DNA from: Spirosoma aureum
GTDB lineage: Bacteria; Bacteroidota; Bacteroidia; Cytophagales; Spirosomataceae
DNA: 64,000 bases
NCBI RefSeq assembly: GCF_011604685.1
Contig: NZ_CP050063.1
Span: forward strand, 2,998,501 to 3,062,500
Direction of reading: 5' to 3'
The notes beneath the pieces were generated by a model. The model was not told the DNA's origin. It made no database searches and saw only the letters and a program-made list of their open reading frames with translations. Position numbers and translations under genes: made by a program. Shown here one piece after another: positions 8,579 to 16,600 of the stretch; position 1 is the stretch's first letter, and every line of letters starts with the position of its first letter.

Positions 8579-10084
8579 ATGAAATCCCTGCATCGTTTCG
8601 GCCTGGTTCTATTCATTACTGGGTTCGCCTGTTGGATTTTTACGCTGACCTTAAGCCAATACCGCCTGACTGATGCGATTATCAATCAGGTTGTCAAAAC
8701 AGAACATAAGGCTGTTGTACATAGGCAAACGGCCTTCATAAAAGATAAACTCTATTCAAGTAACTGGGCGTTTATTAAGGATTTTCGGGGAGCAATTGCT
8801 ACGTACAATGCCGATATGCGGGCTAAAAAAGCCTGGAGTGAGGTTATTTACGACAATTATACGTTCGACGTAGCGAAACGTGCATCACTCGGAATGCTGA
8901 CGACTAATAACGTATGGATTTGGTTTTGGTTGAGTTTTGGGCTGGCTACTCTAGGTGGTTTGCTGTATGCATGGGCAGGGACTAAACGACTGCCCGGAAT
9001 TCAAAATAATCGACAGTATCGACACCCGGCTACCGATCGGGGGTGGATTGGAATTAGTGTGGGGGTTTTTCTGATCGGATTTTATATTGCACTTTATTTT
9101 TATCCGGAGTACCTGACCAATTGGGTGTTGTTAGTAGACCCAATTAGTCGTGCGCTGAACGCTGGTCCGGCCAGTCGCTGGTTTCTATATGGGTTTTTAT
9201 ACACGCTGGTAATTCTGGTCATGGGGATTCGGATGCTGATAAATTATCGACACAGCCGATACCAACAACTTCGTACCTTATCGGTCATGTTCTTCCAGAC
9301 GGCATTTGCGTTCCTGATTCCAGAAATCATGCAGCGACTTAATCAGCCGTATCAGGATCTGAAAAATATCTGGCCACTCGATTATACATTCTTCTTCGAC
9401 TACAAGCTAAATGAAAAATTACAGGCTGGTTCGCTGGGTATTTTTATGCTCGTGTGGGGTATTGTTCTGGCGCTGGTAGCGGTGCCGGTGATGACCTATT
9501 TCTTTGGCAAACGTTGGTATTGTTCATGGGTATGCGGTTGTGGGGGACTGGCAGAAACGCTCGGCGATCCGTATCGGCATTTATCGGATAAGACGCTAAA
9601 GGCCTGGAAAGCTGAGCGGGTTATCGTTCATGGCGTTTTAGTGTTTGCGGTGGTCATGACACTGCTGGTACTTTATACATACTTTACCGGCCAGTCGACT
9701 GTGCTTGGTTTTCTGGATAGTTATAGCATCCGCTCAACCTACGGTCTTTATATCGGTTCGATTTTTGCAGGTGTGGTAGGAACGGGCTTTTACCCGCTGA
9801 TGGGTAATCGTGTCTGGTGTCGATTTGGCTGTCCACTGGCGGCTTACTTAGGGCTGGTTCAGCGGTTTAAATCCCGCTTTCGGATTACCACCAATGGCGG
9901 ACAATGCATTTCGTGCGGAAATTGTTCGGCTTATTGCGAGATGGGAATTGATGTGCGCGCCTATGCGCAGCGTGGGCAGGATATCGTGCGGTCGTCGTGC
10001 GTTGGATGTGGCATATGTTCGGCAGTCTGTCCGCGCGGAGTGCTCAATCTGGAAGTTGGGCCGGTGTCATCGCGGAAGATTTGA
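8579..10084 (+). CDS. Membrane-bound 4Fe-4S polyferredoxin (NapH/NosR/CcoG-like)
   Basis: A 501-residue membrane protein with about six to seven membrane segments. The C-terminal part carries two motifs typical of NapH/NosR-type proteins (CSWVCGCGG at about 315-323 and WCRFGCPLA at about 413-421). It ends in two 4Fe-4S ferredoxin clusters: C443, C446, C449, C453, and C474, C477, C480, C484 followed by P. Such proteins move electrons from the quinone pool or a cytoplasmic donor to periplasmic or membrane oxidoreductases. The N-terminal part (about 40-110) has a long periplasmic loop. No partner reductase gene is adjacent, so the acceptor is unknown. The start is set at the ATG at 8579 rather than the upstream TTG at 8555. 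It stands alone, transcribed away from its divergent neighbour. Confidence 0.8.
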   Translation: MKSLHRFGLVLFITGFACWIFTLTLSQYRLTDAIINQVVKTEHKAVVHRQTAFIKDKLYSSNWAFIKDFRGAIATYNADMRAKKAWSEVIYDNYTFDVAKRASLGMLTTNNVWIWFWLSFGLATLGGLLYAWAGTKRLPGIQNNRQYRHPATDRGWIGISVGVFLIGFYIALYFYPEYLTNWVLLVDPISRALNAGPASRWFLYGFLYTLVILVMGIRMLINYRHSRYQQLRTLSVMFFQTAFAFLIPEIMQRLNQPYQDLKNIWPLDYTFFFDYKLNEKLQAGSLGIFMLVWGIVLALVAVPVMTYFFGKRWYCSWVCGCGGLAETLGDPYRHLSDKTLKAWKAERVIVHGVLVFAVVMTLLVLYTYFTGQSTVLGFLDSYSIRSTYGLYIGSIFAGVVGTGFYPLMGNRVWCRFGCPLAAYLGLVQRFKSRFRITTNGGQCISCGNCSAYCEMGIDVRAYAQRGQDIVRSSCVGCGICSAVCPRGVLNLEVGPVSSRKI

Positions 10085-10241
10085 TCCTAACGGATCGCAT
10101 TCAGGAGGCTACGGAAGAGAGTAAGCTGATTGGTAGCGGACAGATTCAGGAAAACCCTTTATCTTCGTGTCTCCCGTGGGCGGTTGTATAGGGCAAACTG
10201 TTCACTTTCTGCTGAAGACTGTCCCTGCCTACTGTTGACAC

Positions 10242-10934
10242 ATGGACCCTATTTATAAAGCGTTAATCGTTTGTACTAACCATACAGACTACCCAACTAA
10301 ACCGCATAAAACTGGACTTTGGTTGAGCGAAGCGACGCATTTTTACGATGAACTTGCTGACCGTAAATTGCCCTATGACATCGCAAGTCCGAATGGTGGC
10401 CGAGTGCCAATCGACGAAAAAAGTATTGACCGACGTGATACCATTAACGAAAAATGGTACAACGATCCCATATTTCGGCATAAACTCGATAACTCATTAC
10501 GGTTAGACGAAGTAAATCCAGCCGACTATCAAATCCTGTACTTTACGGGTGGTCATGGCACTATGTGGGATTTCCCGAATAATCAGGCCTTACAAAACAT
10601 CACCCGGTATATTTATGAAAATGGAGGGCTGGTGGCCGCCGTTTGCCATGGAGTAAGTGGCCTGTTAAACGTCAAACTTTCCGACGGTTCACAACTGATT
10701 GACAACCGGCAGGTAACTGGCTTCTCAAATATGGAAGAAAAGCTAGTTCGTCTCGATGATCAGGTACCCTTTCTTCTGGAAGATGCATTGCGGCAAAAAA
10801 ATGCGCTGTATAGCAAAAGCCTCATTCCATTTTTACCCTACATTGAGGTAGATGAGCGCCTGGTTACAGGGCAAAACCCACTGTCGGCGCGGAAAGTTGG
10901 CCGGAAGGTGATGGAGGAAATGTATGAGAAGTAA
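10242..10934 (+). CDS. DJ-1/PfpI family protein, class I glutamine amidotransferase fold
   Basis: A 230-residue cytoplasmic protein of the Hsp31/DJ-1 group. The nucleophile elbow is AAVCHG with C135 and H136, preceded by the oxyanion-side motif YFTGGHGTMWDF (100-111), and E30 (LWLSEATHF) sits where the family has its conserved acidic residue. Relatives act as glyoxalase-III-like or protein and nucleotide deglycases and chaperones; which applies here cannot be told. Length is normal for the group. It converges with rfbC, separated by a hairpin at 10953-10983. Confidence 0.85.
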   Translation: MDPIYKALIVCTNHTDYPTKPHKTGLWLSEATHFYDELADRKLPYDIASPNGGRVPIDEKSIDRRDTINEKWYNDPIFRHKLDNSLRLDEVNPADYQILYFTGGHGTMWDFPNNQALQNITRYIYENGGLVAAVCHGVSGLLNVKLSDGSQLIDNRQVTGFSNMEEKLVRLDDQVPFLLEDALRQKNALYSKSLIPFLPYIEVDERLVTGQNPLSARKVGRKVMEEMYEK

Positions 10935-10952
10935 GTAGTCCTTTTTATAAGC

Positions 10953-10983
10953 CAGCAGGCAGGATGGCGGATACTGCCTGCTG
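10953..10983. terminator. Hairpin between convergent genes
   Basis: A perfect 10-bp inverted repeat (10953-10962 and 10974-10983; arm CAGCAGGCAG) with an 11-nt loop lies between the stops of the DJ-1 gene and rfbC. There is no clear T tract. The arm resembles CAGTAGGCAG in the hairpin at 12506-12547. Confidence 0.55.
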
Positions 10984-10994
10984 ACCTATGGTCC

Positions 10995-11540
10995 TTAAAC
11001 GACTACATCGGGAAATACTTCGCGCAGGAATTTTAATTCTAAGTCCTTTTCAGAAACAATGGGATTAGTGACACCCCAATCAATATTCAGGTCAGGGTCG
11101 TTCCAGATAATACCCGTTTCAGACGCTTTGTTGTACACATTCGTACATTTATAGCTGAAAATACTGTCTTCCAGGGCTACGAAACCATGCCCGAACCCTT
11201 CAGGAATGTAGGCCATATTGGCTAGTTTCGCGTCAAGCAGAAACGTTTCATATTGCCCGAATGTGGGTGAATCTGGACGTAAATCGACGGCTACGTCAAG
11301 TACCTGACCAGTAATAACCCGGACAAGCTTGCCTTGTGCAAAAGGTTCGTTTTGCATGTGCAGCCCGCGGAGTACACCTTTCACCGAGAACGATTGGTTA
11401 TCCTGTACAAACTCCATCGGCAAGCCCAGCGCCGTAAACAGCGTTTTATTGTAGGACTCGAAGAAGTAGCCACGTTCATCTTCAAACACGCGGGGAATCA
11501 GTTCAATCAGGCCACTAATAGCCGTTTCGCGAACCTGCAT
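10995..11540 (-). CDS. rfbC: dTDP-4-dehydrorhamnose 3,5-epimerase
   Basis: A 181-residue cytoplasmic enzyme that epimerises dTDP-4-dehydro-6-deoxyglucose at C3 and C5 in dTDP-L-rhamnose synthesis. The cupin fold markers are all present: the N-terminal FEDERGYFFESYN, the catalytic-base motif LRGLHMQ with H61, the QGKLVRVITGQVLDVAVDLR strand pair, YIPEGFGHGF, and the catalytic Tyr near 130 in FSYKC. Length is standard. Unusually, it is not inside an rml operon; rmlA, rmlB and rmlD are not in this window. It is divergent from pyrF, with a -7-like box at 11581-11588. Confidence 0.95.
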   Translation of the reverse strand: MQVRETAISGLIELIPRVFEDERGYFFESYNKTLFTALGLPMEFVQDNQSFSVKGVLRGLHMQNEPFAQGKLVRVITGQVLDVAVDLRPDSPTFGQYETFLLDAKLANMAYIPEGFGHGFVALEDSIFSYKCTNVYNKASETGIIWNDPDLNIDWGVTNPIVSEKDLELKFLREVFPDVVV

Positions 11541-11580
11541 AGAGAATAGTTGAATAGTAAAAAATGCTGCTCTTTGGCTA

Positions 11581-11588
11581 CAAAGCTA
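11581..11588 (-). promoter_or_regulatory. Candidate -7 box for rfbC
   Basis: On the minus strand this reads TAGCTTTG, matching the Bacteroidota -7 consensus TAnnTTTG, about 40 bp before the rfbC ATG. No convincing -33 TTTG was found at the usual spacing. Confidence 0.45.
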
Positions 11589-11609
11589 CAAAACCGTAGC
11601 CATAGTTTG

Positions 11610-11617
11610 TACCTTTG
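11610..11617 (+). promoter_or_regulatory. Candidate -7 box for pyrF
   Basis: TACCTTTG matches TAnnTTTG and lies 33 bp upstream of the pyrF ATG. A -33 element at proper spacing is not obvious. It is back-to-back with the candidate rfbC box. Confidence 0.45.
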
Positions 11618-11649
11618 CCGTAAACCTATTTATTGAGTGGGTTTGCCTT

Positions 11650-12507
11650 ATGAGCATGACGTACAAGGAATTAAGTAGCCATATTTTTAACAAAAAATCG
11701 TATCTCTGCGTTGGTCTCGATACCGATCCGCACAAATTGCCCCCTCATTTATTAAAAGAACCGGATCCGGTATTTGCTTTCAATCAGGCCATTATCGATG
11801 CAACCGCCGATCTTGCAGTAGCTTACAAGCCCAACATTGCATTCTATGAAGCCCAGGGCCCTCGTGGTTGGGAAAGCCTGCAACGAACGCTGGAATATAT
11901 TCCTGCTGATTGTTTCACCATTGCTGACGCAAAACGAGGAGACATCGGGAATACATCGAGCCTTTATGCCCGTACTTTTTTTGACCCCGATGCCGCCGGT
12001 CTGAATTTCGATTCGGTTACAGTGGCGCCTTACATGGGTCGAGATTCTGTACTGCCATTTTTAGATTATGCCGGCAAATGGGTAATTCTACTGGCCTTAA
12101 CCTCAAATTCAGGTAGTGCAGATTTTCAGCGTCAGCGAATTCTTACAGACTCCGCACGTGAACAGGAATTATTCGAGGTGGTTATTAAAACAGCCCAAAA
12201 CTGGGCAGGTTCCGATAAGCTGATGTTTGTTGTTGGAGCGACCCAGGCTGATGAATTAAGTCGAATTCGCGAGCTGGCGCCCGATAGTTTTTTGCTTGTG
12301 CCCGGAGTAGGAGCACAGGGTGGTTCGCTGGCGGATGTATCGCGCCGGGGTTTAACTGCTGATGGTGGCCTGTTAGTCAATGCATCGCGGAGCATTTTAT
12401 ATGCATCGGGCGGAACGGATTTTGCCGATCGTGCTCGAGCAGAAGCGCAGCTATTGCAAACAGAAATGGCAGGGTATCTGGATGCAGGGGTACTGGCCAT
12501 TAAGTAG
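11650..12507 (+). CDS. pyrF: Orotidine 5'-phosphate decarboxylase
   Basis: A 285-residue enzyme that decarboxylates OMP to UMP in the last step of pyrimidine synthesis. It belongs to the longer type 2 family. Landmarks are CVGLDTDP (20-27), the phosphate-side KPNIAFYE with K60, the catalytic [11 protein letters not shown] with D93, K95 and D98, and the C-terminal phosphate-binding [11 protein letters not shown]. Length fits the family. The stop codon lies at the start of the hairpin at 12506-12547. There are no other pyr genes nearby. Confidence 0.95.
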   Translation: MSMTYKELSSHIFNKKSYLCVGLDTDPHKLPPHLLKEPDPVFAFNQAIIDATADLAVAYKPNIAFYEAQGPRGWESLQRTLEYIPADCFTIADAKRGDIGNTSSLYARTFFDPDAAGLNFDSVTVAPYMGRDSVLPFLDYAGKWVILLALTSNSGSADFQRQRILTDSAREQELFEVVIKTAQNWAGSDKLMFVVGATQADELSRIRELAPDSFLLVPGVGAQGGSLADVSRRGLTADGGLLVNASRSILYASGGTDFADRARAEAQLLQTEMAGYLDAGVLAIK

Positions 12508-12547
12508 TTCAGTAGGCAGTACTGAATAGGGAACTGCCTACTGAACT
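12506..12547. terminator. Hairpin between convergent genes
   Basis: A perfect 15-bp inverted repeat (12506-12520 and 12533-12547) with a 12-nt loop overlaps the pyrF stop codon and precedes the convergent membrane-protein stop. No T tract follows. The arm contains CAGTAGGCAG, similar to sequences at 10225 and 10953. Confidence 0.55.
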
Positions 12548-12563
12548 GAAGACTGCTTCTAGT

Positions 12564-12998
12564 TTAGAACAGGCCTGCGCCCAGATTTCGAAATGGCCAG
12601 GGAATCATGGCAAGAATAAGCAGTAAACCAAGTCCGTAAAAAATGGCAATTAAACGCTGTTTCGTTGTGGGATCGGAAGCGCGTTTGGAACGCGAATAGC
12701 CGATGGTAATCAATACGATAGCGACCAACATGCCTGTGAGATGCTCAACGGTATAGAAACGATACAGTTTATCGCTGATCATACCGAAATTCACTTTAGG
12801 GCTGATAAAGTACAAAATCAGACCAATAACTAACTGAAGATGAATACTGATCAGCGTAAATAAATACAGTTTGCGATTGCCATCAGTGTAGCCGTTGCGT
12901 CCCTGCCATCTGCTAAGCGCAGTAAATACGGCGGCAATCAATAAAACGAGCGCAATCCAGCGCAAGCCAGAGTGCATGTGAACTAAGCCGGTGTACAT
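12564..12998 (-). CDS. Small four-helix membrane protein (cytochrome-b-like annotation group)
   Basis: A 144-residue inner-membrane protein with four predicted membrane helices (about 10-28, 45-65, 83-102 and 115-133). It begins MYTGLVHMHSGLRW and has several His residues inside or next to helices (H7, H9, the H of ISIHLQLVIGL, and EHLTGM). Relatives in Bacteroidota are often labelled cytochrome b, but I see no classical haem-ligand pair beyond these histidines, so haem binding is not shown. It converges with pyrF and is divergent from a DUF4286 gene. Confidence 0.6.
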   Translation of the reverse strand: MYTGLVHMHSGLRWIALVLLIAAVFTALSRWQGRNGYTDGNRKLYLFTLISIHLQLVIGLILYFISPKVNFGMISDKLYRFYTVEHLTGMLVAIVLITIGYSRSKRASDPTTKQRLIAIFYGLGLLLILAMIPWPFRNLGAGLF

Positions 12999-13059
12999 AC
13001 AAAATTGATTTTAACCGTAAAGAAACAACCAAAACGCTAACTTAGGTTGTTTGACAAAC

Positions 13060-13362
13060 ATGATTCTTTACAACACAACGTATAGCGTTGCCAACGAAGT
13101 TGAGCGAGAGTGGCTTCACTGGATGAAAACCAACCATATTCCGACGATTCTTGCTACGGGATTACCTGTTGGCCATAAGATGCTACGGCTTCTAACCGAA
13201 CTCGATAATGGAGGAACTACCTTTTCGGTGCAGCTCGATTTTAATGCAATGGAGGATTACTTCACCTATCAGAGTTTACACGCTGATACCATGCAACAGC
13301 GGATCCATGACCGTTTTGCCAATCAATTTGTTTCATTCGATACCTTACTGGAAGACGCTTAG
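13060..13362 (+). CDS. DUF4286 family protein
   Basis: A 100-residue cytoplasmic protein, MILYNTTYSVANEVEREWLH onward, with the ferredoxin-like alpha/beta pattern of DUF4286 (an N-terminal NTTYSV strand, a helix ending WLHWMKTNHIP, and a C-terminal FVSFDTLLE). No function is known for the family. The frame opens at a TTG at 13051; the ATG at 13060 is preferred. The 270 bases that follow are AT-rich with no gene. Confidence 0.75.
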   Translation: MILYNTTYSVANEVEREWLHWMKTNHIPTILATGLPVGHKMLRLLTELDNGGTTFSVQLDFNAMEDYFTYQSLHADTMQQRIHDRFANQFVSFDTLLEDA

Positions 13363-13603
13363 ATGGCAGTTGAGCCAGTTCTCAGCGAAGCTGAAGCGAA
13401 ATAACATACCGAAACCAGTATATACGCTGCAATGTGTTGAAGAGTGAGTCTGTATGTTTCTAAAATGCATTATAGAAAACCATAGTCTCTGTTAGTCATA
13501 TTTTCTTGGCATATTGGTAACACGGTTTTGGCTTTTATAGCAATTGTTTAATAAAAAAAATGTAAGAGACAAATCATAAAATAGTGTTTATGAGGGAAGT
13601 TGG

Positions 13604-13611
13604 TAGATTTG
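13604..13611 (+). promoter_or_regulatory. Candidate -7 box for the 1498-residue secreted protein
   Basis: TAGATTTG matches TAnnTTTG and lies 26 bp before the ATG at 13637. No good -33 element at 19-23 bp spacing is visible. Confidence 0.4.
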
Positions 13612-13636
13612 CTACAATTTTTAATCTACTGATAGT

Positions 13637-16600
13637 ATGAGCAATATCTACCGATTCTTTTATAGTCAGTTCTGCCTGGTGGTATATTGTTGGCTTGCAT
13701 TGGTGTTGCCAGCCGCAGCCCAGATTTCTATTACTGCTTCCGGTGTACCTGTTACGCAGACTTTCGATGCGTTGCCCAAAAGCAGTACGGCAACATTTAC
13801 TCAGAACACAACTATACCAGGAGTTTATACAGAATTCGCTGGAACTGGCACCACAATTACCGCAAGTGACGGATCGTCAGCAACTAGTGCTTTATATAGC
13901 TTTGGTACGGGCATTGCCAACGACCGGGCACTGGGGGCAATAGGGTCCACCACGGCCACAACCGGCAATTTCGTTCATGGGCTTCGCTTAAAAAACAACA
14001 CAGGCTCTACGATTACTTCACTACAAATTAATTATACCGGTGAACAGTGGCGTACTAGTCAGGCTGCAGCTCAGACAGTCAGCTTTTCCTATCTGGTATC
14101 AGCAACCCCTATTACAAGTCTAAGCGTTAACGCTGCTCTTCCAGTCAGTTATACGGCTGTGCCAGCTTTGGACTTTACCAGCCCTATTTCTGGTTCCAGC
14201 GTTGCTATTGGGGCACTTAATGGGAATTTAGCCGCTAATCGTACCACCCGAACCGCTACTCTTTCCGGCCTTTCAATTCCGGCTGGTTCCGAAATAATGT
14301 TACGCTGGTATGATCCTGATCAAACAGGTAACGATCATGGCTTAGCGATTGATGACATAGCCGTAACGGCTACAACGACCGGGCCGACCCCGAATCAGAC
14401 ATTATCGGTTGCACCAGCCAGTATAACAGGACTGGCAACTTTTGTTGGTGTAACCTCAGCGCCGGGTTCATACACTATTACGGGGCGTAACCTAACGGGG
14501 CCTGTTACGCTGTCAGTTACAGCAGGAATAGAGATCAGTAATGACCCGATCGGCAGTATTTATACACCAACTATTTCAATAACGCCGATTGCAGGAAATA
14601 TCGATCAAGCCATTAAGGTTCGTTTGACAGGAGCTACTGTTGGCCCCGTTAGTGCAACTGTTACGAACACGGCTACGACAGCAGCAGGAACGGCCCGTAC
14701 TGTAGTCGTGGTAACGGGCACGGTCGGTGATCCTAATGTACCCAGAACGTCCATTGCAACTGTCCGAAGTCAACGCGATGGAACATCGACGTTAGCCCTG
14801 CCCGGTGGTAAAATAGGTGGCCGGGTCACAGTAAGCAGCCAGTTCGGGGGCAATCTGTTTTATATGCAGGATGTTACCGGCGGTATTTCTGTCTTTAACA
14901 GTACAACTGCTATAGGAGGACTGGCTCAGTTAGGAGACTCCATTCAGGTGATAGGTACTGTCAACACTTATCAGGGGGCACGGGAACTTGATATTACCAG
15001 CTATACGGTCGTTGCGGGAGCCCCCAAAATTCCAACGCCCAGAGTAATATCGGTTAGTCAACTGTCTTCGTATGAAGGCCAGCTGGTACAGGTGCAAAAT
15101 ACCACAATCGGTGGAACAGGAGCCACCTTTGCCAGCACGACTTATTCGCTTTCTGCCGTATCAGGTATTGGGACGCTTTTCATTAAAGCACAATCGGAGT
15201 TGAATGGCGCTAGTAAACCAGCGGGGCCGATTACGATCGTGGGTATTGCGGATCGTGTTACCAGTGGTACCGCCACGATCACCGAATTGTTTCCCAGAAT
15301 TTTGGCTGATGTGTCCGGGTCCAGTCTGGCCGATCAGGCTTGTGGCGGAACGGGTGGGTCAGGCTTATCAACTGATCAGACATTTGACATCGCTACCTGG
15401 AATATTGATTTTTTCGGCGCTGATGCTGGTTCAATTGCTTGTACAACAGCGCCGACTAGCCGAGCCTACCCTGATCAGGGACCTGTTGACGAGGATAAAC
15501 AGGCACGAAACGTAAAAACAATCCTACAGCGATTAAACGCCGATATTATTGTTAATGAAGAAGTAAGCGACGAGGCTCGTTATGCTGGCGTTGTCAGATC
15601 GCTGCCCGGTAGTTATAGCTATGTGTGCTCCGATAAGTTCTCCTATTATTTCCAGAATGAGTGCGATCAGGCAATTAATAGCGATGGAACAGTTTTTGGG
15701 CCGACCAAATTCGCCCAAAAAGTATGCGTGATGTATAATACGGCTACCGTAACGCCAGTTCTTGCCGAAAGCAAACCACTGTTGACAAGCAAATACAGTT
15801 ACCCGAGCAGCAATAGTTGGGAATCGGGGAGATTACCTTATCTGTTTGTTGCAGATGTTACGGTTAATGGGCAGACCCGTAAAATTCACGTTGTCGGTAT
15901 ACATGCTAAATCGGGAAGTGCAGCCGCCGATTACAGCCGCCGGAAACAGGATATTATTGATCTGAAGGCCGAATTGGATCAGAATTATCCGAAAGCGAAT
16001 CTGATTATGCTCGGTGATTTTAATGACCGGATTACAACATCCATAACAACTGGCCAGCCATCCTCTTACGCTAATTTTGATCAGGATGCCACTAATTACC
16101 GGATTATTACCAAACCGCTTGAAACAACAGGTTGTGTTACCGTCAATTCATCGGTTGTTTTTATTGACCACATAACCATTGGCAATGAGCTGGTACAGGC
16201 TTACATTAGCAATTCAGCAGCGGTATTACGACCAACGACGGGTATAGAAGGGCCCTATGCCAGTACAACTTCCGATCACAATCCGGTGTTGGCCCGGTTT
16301 AATTTGGGTACTTTACAGGGTCCTTTGACGGTTAGACTTACGGCCGATCCTGCTCTGGTGACAACAGGAACGACAACATTATCTGCAACAACGTCGGGTG
16401 GTACCGCGCCATTCAGCTATTCGTTTACCGGGCCAGGAACGATCACGCTAAGTGGCAATACGGCTAGCGTTACCAGCCTGACGGCTTCAGGTGTAAAATC
16501 ATTTACCGTTAAAGTGTCAGATGCTTCCAGTCAAACTGCTTCGGCAATTACATCGGTAACAGTAACTAATGGTACGGGTACAGTTGGCCTCTGCGATAAC

